DNA from: Fidelibacterota bacterium
GTDB taxonomy: Bacteria; Fidelibacterota; UBA8477; JABMPR01
Assembly: GCA_018650795.1 (NCBI GenBank)
Contig: JABIFG010000117.1
Location: 1 to 50,038, forward strand
Length of the DNA stretch: 50,038 nucleotides
Direction: 5' to 3'
Of the stretch, positions 17,409 through 24,050 are shown in pieces (the stretch's first letter is position 1; every line of letters begins with the position of its first letter). Below the pieces are notes generated by a model, which ran no database searches, had not been told where the DNA came from, and saw only the letters and a program-made list of their open reading frames with translations. Position numbers and translations under genes: made by a program.

Positions 17409-18218
17409 ATGTCAAAAGTTACTCATAACGAAATGCCCCTGTTGGATCACCTTGAAGAGTTGAGATGGAGAGTTATTAAGTCATTCAGTAGTATTCTCCT
17501 ATTTGCGATTATTGGGTTTATATTTTCCAACCACCTTATTCATATCTTGAGTATTCCCATTGAGCAAACCGAGCCAAAATTAGACCTTCTGAATACTACG
17601 ATTCTAGGTGTCTTTCTGGCAAAAATGCGGGTAGCTGTGGTTCTGGGAATTGTATTTTCTCTGCCAGTGATCATTCACCAGATCTGGAAATTTATTGCCC
17701 CGGGTCTGCTGGACGATGAACGAGCCTTTGCTCCAATGCTTGTTATCACAACCATCGTGAGTTTCGTCATAGGAGGGCTATTCTCATATTTTGTGATGAT
17801 CCCTTGGTCATTAAAGTTTTTTGCAGTGCTGAATCATGGTCTTGAAGGTTTGGTAAATTATGTAACTATCACTGATTATCTCAACTATATCACCATTCTC
17901 ATCCTTTTTACAGGAATGGCATTTGAGTTACCAGTGGTTGTCTTCATTCTGGCTAAAATTGGCATCGTGACCCCCAATATTTTAAAGAAAGTCCGACGCT
18001 TCGCATATCTCGCCATACTCATGGTAGCTGCTATTTTCACCCCTGCAGATCCATTCACCATGGTTGGTGTAGCACTACCCATGGTTTTGCTATATGAGGT
18101 GAGTATTTTTGTGGCAAAATTTGTGAAGCAAAAAAAGATGGAAAAATCCGATCTGGAAGAAGTTGATTCTGAGGGCATAAATAAAGAGGACGAGTTACTT
18201 GAAGATTTCCTTGGATGA
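17409..18218 (+). CDS. tatC: Sec-independent protein translocase TatC
   Basis: 269 residues with six predicted membrane helices. It starts with the cytosolic motif PLLDHLEELRWRVIKS and has the conserved periplasmic FIAPGLLDDER region, which is the TatC signature. TatC recognises twin-arginine signal peptides and builds the translocon with TatA. No tatA/B gene is adjacent. The C-terminal tail is acidic (DLEEVDSEGINKEDELLEDFLG). Its last 20 nt overlap the start of the polyprenyl synthase gene, so translation is coupled. It heads a run of genes to about 22036. Confidence 0.96.
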   Translation: MSKVTHNEMPLLDHLEELRWRVIKSFSSILLFAIIGFIFSNHLIHILSIPIEQTEPKLDLLNTTILGVFLAKMRVAVVLGIVFSLPVIIHQIWKFIAPGLLDDERAFAPMLVITTIVSFVIGGLFSYFVMIPWSLKFFAVLNHGLEGLVNYVTITDYLNYITILILFTGMAFELPVVVFILAKIGIVTPNILKKVRRFAYLAILMVAAIFTPADPFTMVGVALPMVLLYEVSIFVAKFVKQKKMEKSDLEEVDSEGINKEDELLEDFLG

Positions 18219-19176
18219 TCTCCTACGGCCTATACAGGCTGAGTTGAATAGCTTCCAGCATTATTTTGAGAATGCCCTCAAATCCCATGTCTTCCTGATT
18301 AATCAGGTCATGAAATATGTTATTGCCCAGAAGGGCAAAAAGATGCGTCCCATGTTACTGCTTTTATCGGCAAAACTCAGTGGTGATTGTACTGAACAGA
18401 CCTATTCTGCAGCCACTCTCGTAGAAGTTCTACATACAGCTACTCTGGTTCACGACGATGTTGTCGATGAAGCTGAAACCAGGCGTGGACTCCCCAGTAT
18501 TAATTCAATCTGGCGCAACAAAGTAAGTGTGCTAATTGGTGATTATCTGTTTTCTAAAGCCCTAGTGAAGATGGTAGCATTAAAGCACCCTGAAATGCTA
18601 GAATTGCTGGCTCACACAGCCGATAAGCTGGTGACCGGTGAAATTGATCAAATCGACCGTGCTCGCTCGGATACCATGACTGAAGACGCATACTATGCAA
18701 TGATTGAGGACAAAACTGCCTCACTCCTTGCTACCGGCTGTAAACTGGGTGCCATGACTACCTCAAACGATAAAAAAGTTTGGGATGCCCTGTATGAATA
18801 TGGACGTAACTTTGGAATTGCCTTTCAAATCAAAGACGATTTGTTCGATTTTGAAGGACGTGCATCATCTGTGGGGAAACCCATTGGTTTGGATGTCAAA
18901 CACAACATGGTAACCTTGCCGATAATACATGCTTTGCAACAATGTGGTAAATCAGAACAGCGGGAATTTAAGCGTATGCTTAAACGGGGTACTGATAAAG
19001 TCATTCAGCAAAATGTGCTTGAGTTTATTAATCGCTATGGAGGACTGGAGTACACCAAACAAAGGCTCCAGGACTATTCCGATAAAGCCAAAGCTTCGCT
19101 GGAAGGATTTCCTGATTCACCTATCAAGTATTCCATGATTCAATTTATCGATTTCAATATCCAACGCGAGAAATAA
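18199..19176 (+). CDS. trans-polyprenyl diphosphate synthase (octa/heptaprenyl type)
   Basis: 325 residues. The first aspartate-rich motif is DDVVDEAETRRG (86-97) and the second KDDLFDFEG (near 212), both needed for Mg-bound allylic and isopentenyl diphosphates; GKKMRPMLLLLSA precedes them. Homology is to IspB/HepT-type enzymes that make the quinone side chain. The chain length cannot be read reliably here. The start is a TTG at 18199 with AGAGGA about 8-9 nt upstream inside tatC, giving a 20-nt overlap and translational coupling. Confidence 0.93.
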   Translation: MKISLDDLLRPIQAELNSFQHYFENALKSHVFLINQVMKYVIAQKGKKMRPMLLLLSAKLSGDCTEQTYSAATLVEVLHTATLVHDDVVDEAETRRGLPSINSIWRNKVSVLIGDYLFSKALVKMVALKHPEMLELLAHTADKLVTGEIDQIDRARSDTMTEDAYYAMIEDKTASLLATGCKLGAMTTSNDKKVWDALYEYGRNFGIAFQIKDDLFDFEGRASSVGKPIGLDVKHNMVTLPIIHALQQCGKSEQREFKRMLKRGTDKVIQQNVLEFINRYGGLEYTKQRLQDYSDKAKASLEGFPDSPIKYSMIQFIDFNIQREK

Positions 19177-19179
19177 ACC

Positions 19180-19836
19180 ATGACGTGCCACATTCAGGTC
19201 AATAATCTGGCACTCTCTTATCGCTGGAAAGAATTCAAAAAATATATTTTTGCGGATTTGAATCTATGCATTCCAACTGGGGTATTTGTGACCCTTGTAG
19301 GAGGTAATGGCAGTGGCAAGAGTAGTCTTGTAAAACTAATTATGGGCTTGGCGACACCACAAATCGGCGAAGTTTTAATAAATGATGAATCGGTCAGACC
19401 TGGATATCCAGATGCGGTCAGGCAGAACCGGATTGCTTATCTATCTCAGCAGATTGAAGATCTTTTCTTCTCAGAAACAGTTGCCGAAGAATTGAACTAT
19501 CATCGTACCGCTCTGGCTGATCTGGCTACCCAACAAATCATTGAGTCCCTTGGTTTAGAAACTTTTCTTGATAGACGTGTGGAGAGTCTGTCAGGTGGGG
19601 AACGACAATCTCTGGCATTGGCACAGTTCATGATGCAGGATGCACCGCTGTTAATACTGGATGAACCAAGTTCCTATCTGGATCAGGGAAAAGCTACCAT
19701 ACTCAAATCATTTCTGGAGGAATCTCATAAAAAGGGGAAGACAATCCTGCATGTGACCCAGTTCGATTCAGAGATTAAATGGGGAACTCATGTAATTGAT
19801 CTCGATGAGCCTAAGGTGAAGCTGGCAAGCCTATGA
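19180..19836 (+). CDS. ABC transporter ATPase, EcfA/CbiO-like (first of pair)
   Basis: 218 residues. Walker A GGNGSGKS (41-48), signature LSGGERQSLALAQ (near 138), Walker B LLILDEPSS. The Q-loop segment RIAYLSQQIEDLFFSETVAEEL resembles energy-coupling-factor ATPases. It starts 3 nt after the prenyl synthase stop and overlaps the next ATPase by an ATGA junction. No EcfT permease or S component is present in the neighbourhood. ECF modules import vitamins or metals, so a vitamin or cobalt role is possible; the partners must be elsewhere. Confidence 0.82.
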   Translation: MTCHIQVNNLALSYRWKEFKKYIFADLNLCIPTGVFVTLVGGNGSGKSSLVKLIMGLATPQIGEVLINDESVRPGYPDAVRQNRIAYLSQQIEDLFFSETVAEELNYHRTALADLATQQIIESLGLETFLDRRVESLSGGERQSLALAQFMMQDAPLLILDEPSSYLDQGKATILKSFLEESHKKGKTILHVTQFDSEIKWGTHVIDLDEPKVKLASL

Positions 19837-20492
19837 GTCTTATTATTCCAGCATTGAAAAAACTGTATAGCGATAATTCAGACTTTAACCTTGATTCTGA
19901 TGAGCTCACTCTGAGCGGCGAGGGCTATACCTGCATTATTGGAAAAAATGGCTCGGGAAAAAGTACTTTTGGTGAAGCCCTGGCAGCTTTATCAGTCGCG
20001 GGTATAGAAGATAAGTGGTATTACTTGCCTCAACATCTCGATCGTTTTCTATTTGCTGAAAATGTACGCGAACAATTGAGTGCTTTGCTTTCGCAGCAGA
20101 TTGAAGAGGCCAAATTGGTAAGTCTGATTGAAGAATTGGGGTTCTCAAATGCAGCAGGAATGCTTGAATTCCCGTTTTTGCTCATGAGTGGGGGAGAACG
20201 TCGTCGGATGGCGCTGGTTTGTGTATTCTATCTGGATCCAACCCATTTGATTTTGGATGAGCCAGAGATTGGTGTAACAGCAAAAGAAAACATGGTGCTT
20301 CTATCAAAATTACATAATTTGACCGCCAGAAATGCGAAGCTTATCGTCATCTCGCATAACTATGAATTTATGAGGCAGTCCTCGGATATTATCTGCCTTA
20401 TAAATGGAAAAATTGCTAAAGCGGGTCGGACTCAGGAACTTATATCTGACCCCCTGTTTAAATTAGATGAATATGGAGTTAGGATTAATTAA
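19833..20492 (+). CDS. ABC transporter ATPase, EcfA-like (second of pair)
   Basis: 219 residues. Walker A GKNGSGKST (37-45), signature MSGGERRRMALV, Walker B HLILDEPEIG, H-loop VISHNYEF. The aspartate/glutamate catalytic pair is intact. The first 30 residues are shorter than in typical ATPases, lacking much of the A-loop strand pair. It starts inside the stop of the first ATPase (ATGA), so the two are made in equal amounts, as expected for an EcfA-EcfA' heterodimer. The downstream pgsA-like gene starts 3 nt later. Confidence 0.8.
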   Translation: MSLIIPALKKLYSDNSDFNLDSDELTLSGEGYTCIIGKNGSGKSTFGEALAALSVAGIEDKWYYLPQHLDRFLFAENVREQLSALLSQQIEEAKLVSLIEELGFSNAAGMLEFPFLLMSGGERRRMALVCVFYLDPTHLILDEPEIGVTAKENMVLLSKLHNLTARNAKLIVISHNYEFMRQSSDIICLINGKIAKAGRTQELISDPLFKLDEYGVRIN

Positions 20493-20495
20493 TAG

Positions 20496-21074
20496 ATGGC
20501 TACTTTTGCATCCATGAAAAAGTTCTTCACAGCAGCAAATGTGACCTCAGTGGTTCGTGCTTTTATGGTCTTTCCCATTGTGTATTTATTGAATACCTGG
20601 GAGGGCGGAATCGCGGAATTCCCCCTATGGGCGATTTTCTGGATCGTTATGGCCATGTTTTCAGATTATCTGGATGGTTGGTTCGCGCGCTCCTATCATG
20701 AAGTGAGTCGTTTTGGGAAGTTCCTGGATCCCATTGCTGACAAGATTGTTATTTTTGGTGTGCTTTTCTTTGCAAAGCCAGTCGCTGAAGCGGTACCTGG
20801 TTGGTTTGTGGCTTTTACCATCATTAGAGAAGTATTAATATTTGGATTAGGCTATCTGGTCAGCAAAGATTCAAAGCGTGATATGCAAGCGAATCGGACT
20901 GGTAAATGGTCTATTTTTCTGACCAGCATTACCTTCATTTTGATGATATTTCAACTTGACCCATGGGCTGACTATCTGCTCTACACTACCGTTGCCATCG
21001 GTTCTATTTCGCTCTTCTTCTACATGAAACGTTACTACCATCTCTATCAGGTTGATGTCAAGAAACCCTCGTAG
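20496..21074 (+). CDS. pgsA: CDP-alcohol phosphatidyltransferase (PgsA-like)
   Basis: 192 residues, several membrane helices. The family motif DGxxARx8GxxxDxxxD is complete in the segment at residues 57-82 (D57, D60-G61, A64-R65, G74, D78, D82). It most likely makes phosphatidylglycerol phosphate from CDP-diacylglycerol and glycerol-3-phosphate, the committed step to phosphatidylglycerol and cardiolipin. Another CDP-alcohol substrate is not excluded. A second Met at residue 7 is an alternative start; neither has a near Shine-Dalgarno. Confidence 0.87.
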   Translation: MATFASMKKFFTAANVTSVVRAFMVFPIVYLLNTWEGGIAEFPLWAIFWIVMAMFSDYLDGWFARSYHEVSRFGKFLDPIADKIVIFGVLFFAKPVAEAVPGWFVAFTIIREVLIFGLGYLVSKDSKRDMQANRTGKWSIFLTSITFILMIFQLDPWADYLLYTTVAIGSISLFFYMKRYYHLYQVDVKKPS

Positions 21075-21112
21075 TACCTGATTTATTAAACCTTTAAGTA
21101 AAGTGTTGAGAT

Positions 21113-22036
21113 ATGATATTTTCGTCAGCTTTTAATCGACTAAAACAAGGTTTAAGTCGCTCACGTACCCAATTTAATAATCGCATAAGCAAATTATTTA
21201 CTGGATCTGTACCTCTTACTGATGAATTGCTTGAGGAGATCGAAGAGATACTCATTTCGGCTGATATCGGTGTGGAACTTTCCATGGAGATAATCGAAGA
21301 TCTACGTAAGAATTTTCCTCTCAACCAGGTTGTTGATATGGGTTCTGTGGTAGAATTTCTAAAATCCGACCTCATGCAGCGTATGGAGGTTAAGCAGACT
21401 CCCATTGAACTCACGGAAAAACCACATGTTATTCTTGTGGTGGGAGTGAATGGTACAGGAAAAACCACTTCTATCGGTAAGCTAGCCTATCACTATACCA
21501 GTCAGGGTAAAAGTGTACTCTTGGTAGCGGGAGATACTTTCCGTGCAGCTGCCATAGAGCAACTGGAAATATGGTCCCAGCGGAGTGGGGCAGAGTTGAC
21601 CAAAAAAGAAGCGGCTGACCCAAGTTCTGTCGTTTATGATGCCCTTCAAAGTGCGCGTCAGCGAGGCATAGATGTGGTGCTCATTGATACAGCGGGACGC
21701 TTGCATACCCAGAAAAATCTCATGATTGAATTAGACAAGATTCAGCGTGTTGTGAAAAAGGTTATTCCAAGTGCTCCTCATGAAACCGTATTGACCATTG
21801 ATGCAACTACAGGACAGAATGGTCTTATACAAGCTCGCCAGTTTTCAGAGGTCACACCTGTAGATCATCTCTTTCTCACCAAATTAGATGGAACAGCTAA
21901 GGGTGGGATAGCCATAGCTATTCATCATAACCTTGACATCCCCGTGAAGTACATAGGGATTGGAGAGCAGAGAGAGGATATTCAGGATTTTGATGCTGCC
22001 AGTTATGTGCAGGCCCTATTTGAGGTAGATTCGTAG
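21113..22036 (+). CDS. ftsY: signal recognition particle receptor FtsY
   Basis: 307 residues: N domain (about 1-95) and G domain with G1 GVNGTGKTT (111-119), GDTFRAAAIEQL, DTAGR, and TKLDGTAKGG. There is no methionine-rich M domain, so it is FtsY and not Ffh. The long acidic A domain of the E. coli protein is absent, leaving only a short basic N terminus (RLKQGLSRSRTQFNNRISKLF) for membrane contact, as in many bacteria. It ends 38 nt before the left arm of an inverted repeat that encloses the GxxExxY gene. Confidence 0.96.
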   Translation: MIFSSAFNRLKQGLSRSRTQFNNRISKLFTGSVPLTDELLEEIEEILISADIGVELSMEIIEDLRKNFPLNQVVDMGSVVEFLKSDLMQRMEVKQTPIELTEKPHVILVVGVNGTGKTTSIGKLAYHYTSQGKSVLLVAGDTFRAAAIEQLEIWSQRSGAELTKKEAADPSSVVYDALQSARQRGIDVVLIDTAGRLHTQKNLMIELDKIQRVVKKVIPSAPHETVLTIDATTGQNGLIQARQFSEVTPVDHLFLTKLDGTAKGGIAIAIHHNLDIPVKYIGIGEQREDIQDFDAASYVQALFEVDS

Positions 22037-22074
22037 AAGTCGTGGTTAGGAAGCTGGTGAATATTCATGATTGT

Positions 22075-22102
22075 TCTCGCGGGGTGCGCAGAGTCGCAGA
22101 GA
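22075..22102 (+). repeat. left arm of inverted repeat flanking the GxxExxY gene
   Basis: 28 nt beginning TCTCGC and ending GCAGAGA. It matches the reverse complement of 22546-22573 at 21 of 28 positions without gaps. Both arms are built from CGCAGAGA-like pieces. It lies between the ftsY stop and the GxxExxY start. Confidence 0.6.
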
Positions 22103-22150
22103 CAGAATTTGTAAAAAAATTATCAATAAGCATACGATAGAGTAAACAAC

Positions 22151-22543
22151 GTGCACGAAAATAGCATTTCAAAGATCAACCTAGATTTAAGTATCAAGAT
22201 ACATCAAGAATTAGGTCCAGGGTTGTTTGAGTCTGTATATGAGAGCATTTTATGCTATGAATTGGAGAAAGCTGGATTAACAATTATTGCTCAGGCAGAT
22301 ATTCCCGTGAAATACGACGGAAAGACATTTGGCAAGGGCTTCCGGGCAGACATAATTGTAAATGATAAAGTTCTCATAGAATTGAAGTCTGTTGAGAGGC
22401 TTGGCAATATCCATAAAAAGCAGGTTCTAACGTATCTGAAGCTTACAGATTTAAAACTAGGACTTCTCATTAATTTTAACGAGAAACTGTTAAAACATGG
22501 GTTTGTCCGTATAGTCAACGGTTTGGAAGATAATCTCCTCTAA
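22151..22543 (+). CDS. GxxExxY protein (PD-(D/E)XK nuclease-like fold)
   Basis: 130 residues, soluble. It carries the name-giving motif in LGPGLFESVYE (about 22-32) and the nuclease-like core FRADIIVNDKVLIELKSVE (D about 66, E about 76, K about 78), followed by HKKQVLTYLKLTDLKLGLLINF. This is the GxxExxY family, PDDEXK_3 in Pfam. Such genes are scattered through many genomes and have no established function. The start is GTG at 22151 with no strong Shine-Dalgarno. The gene interrupts a housekeeping run (ftsY and rimO) and is enclosed by inverted repeats at 22075-22102 and 22546-22573, so it looks like a recent insertion of a roughly 500-bp cassette. Confidence 0.9.
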   Translation: MHENSISKINLDLSIKIHQELGPGLFESVYESILCYELEKAGLTIIAQADIPVKYDGKTFGKGFRADIIVNDKVLIELKSVERLGNIHKKQVLTYLKLTDLKLGLLINFNEKLLKHGFVRIVNGLEDNLL

Positions 22544-22545
22544 AT

Positions 22546-22573
22546 TCTCAGCGTCTTTGCGATCTCTGCGAGA
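22546..22573 (-). repeat. right arm of inverted repeat flanking the GxxExxY gene
   Basis: Begins 3 nt after the GxxExxY stop codon. Reverse complement reads TCTCGCAGAGATCGCAAAGA onward and matches the left arm at 21 of 28 positions. Its outer end runs into AGAGGA (22571-22576), the likely Shine-Dalgarno of rimO. Confidence 0.6.
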
Positions 22574-22584
22574 GGAAATATATA

Positions 22585-23919
22585 GTGAATAACATGAATA
22601 AAAAAGTCCACATCATCAGTCTGGGGTGCGTGAAGAATACCGTTGATAGTGAGATCATTGCCGGAGGGTTGGAGTCAGCTGGAATCCAACTTGTGGATGA
22701 GCCCGAGGATGCCAACACCATCATCATCAATACCTGTGGTTTTATTGGCGATGCCAAGCAGGAATCTGTTGAGGTCATACTGGAAGCTGCTCAATTGAAA
22801 ACTGAGGGGAAACTTGAAGAGTTGCTGGTAGCGGGCTGTCTATCAGCACGTTACAAGAAAGAACTCACACAAGAAATGCCAGAAGTTGACAAGTTTTTTG
22901 TTACCGAAGATTATCGAAGGATCTTTGACTCTATCGCTTCGAAACCGCATCTGGCAGACGATCCGGATCATCGCAGAAAGCTCCTGACTCCCAGGCATTA
23001 TGCCTATCTTAAGATTAGTGAAGGCTGTGACAACGTGTGCAGTTTTTGTGCAATACCTCTCATGCGTGGAAAGCAACGCAGTCGAGAAGTAGAATCCTTG
23101 CTGGGTGAAGCAAGATCTCTGGTGGCTCGAGGTGTAAAAGAATTGATTGTGATTGGTCAGGATACAACCACCTATGGATGGGATTTGAAACCGAAGCGTT
23201 ACCTGCATGAACTGTTGGCTGAGTTGGATGAAGTCGAGGGTCTGAAATGGATTCGATTACACTATGCACACCCTTCCCATTTTTCCAGGAAGCTCATTCC
23301 TGTTTTCAGGGAAGCCAAGCGGATACTGCCTTATCTGGATATCCCCATACAACATGCCTCCTCAAATATGCTCACATCAATGAAGCGGGGACTGGATGCT
23401 CAAGGGCTGCGCAGGTTACTATTGGAGCTACGCCAGGAGATACCACAACTGAAATTAAGAACCTCCGTAATTGTAGGATTTCCAGGTGAAACCGAAGAAG
23501 ATTTTGACACCTTATTGGACTTCCTGGAAGAGATTCAATTTGATCGTCTCGGTGTGTTTACTTACTCAGAGGAAGAAGATACCAGTGGGGCAAATCTGGA
23601 AGATGATGTCCCTATGGATGTGAAAATTGAGAGAATGGATGCAGTAATGGATTTACAACACCACCTTTCTTTCAATCGGAATCAAGCCCTGGTAGGTACA
23701 GAGCTTGATGTCATTGTTGATGGTCCTGATCCGGAAAATGACCAACAAATGCTGGGTCGCACCATCTGGGATGCACCTGAGATTGACCAGCAGGTCATTG
23801 TTTCAGGTGAGTTTGAGCCAGGGAGTATTGTCAAACTTACGATCGATGATGCTGGAGCCTATGAATTGTATGCCTCAGGGCAGGGTGATACCACTATTCG
23901 CTCGGACAATATCAACTAA
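22585..23919 (+). CDS. rimO: ribosomal protein uS12 methylthiotransferase RimO
   Basis: 444 residues. N-terminal methylthiotransferase domain with LGCVKNTVDSE (Cys15) and NTCGFI, the radical-SAM cluster CDNVCSFC (cysteines near 148, 152, 155), and a C-terminal TRAM domain. It adds a methylthio group to an aspartate of S12. RimO rather than MiaB is favoured by the LGCVKNTVDSE opening and the RGKQRSREVESLL region. The GTG at 22585 is chosen because AGAGGA (22571-22576) is 8 nt upstream; the ATG at 22594 would be 17 nt away. That Shine-Dalgarno overlaps the repeat arm downstream of the GxxExxY gene. Confidence 0.95.
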   Translation: MNNMNKKVHIISLGCVKNTVDSEIIAGGLESAGIQLVDEPEDANTIIINTCGFIGDAKQESVEVILEAAQLKTEGKLEELLVAGCLSARYKKELTQEMPEVDKFFVTEDYRRIFDSIASKPHLADDPDHRRKLLTPRHYAYLKISEGCDNVCSFCAIPLMRGKQRSREVESLLGEARSLVARGVKELIVIGQDTTTYGWDLKPKRYLHELLAELDEVEGLKWIRLHYAHPSHFSRKLIPVFREAKRILPYLDIPIQHASSNMLTSMKRGLDAQGLRRLLLELRQEIPQLKLRTSVIVGFPGETEEDFDTLLDFLEEIQFDRLGVFTYSEEEDTSGANLEDDVPMDVKIERMDAVMDLQHHLSFNRNQALVGTELDVIVDGPDPENDQQMLGRTIWDAPEIDQQVIVSGEFEPGSIVKLTIDDAGAYELYASGQGDTTIRSDNIN

Positions 23920-24050
23920 ATAATCATTTCGTTTGACTGAGTATAGTCTTCCCATAAGCCCATATCTGGGCATTCGAGTAATTCATACTGGCAAAAGCAT
24001 GTCGAAATGCTTATATCTTTGCAACTTTCAACACATAAGCGGGATGCACT

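Noticed and set aside
22151-22543. GxxExxY gene as an antitoxin, restriction enzyme or transposase
   Set aside because: No partner gene, methylase or transposase motif is present; only the nuclease-like core can be supported.
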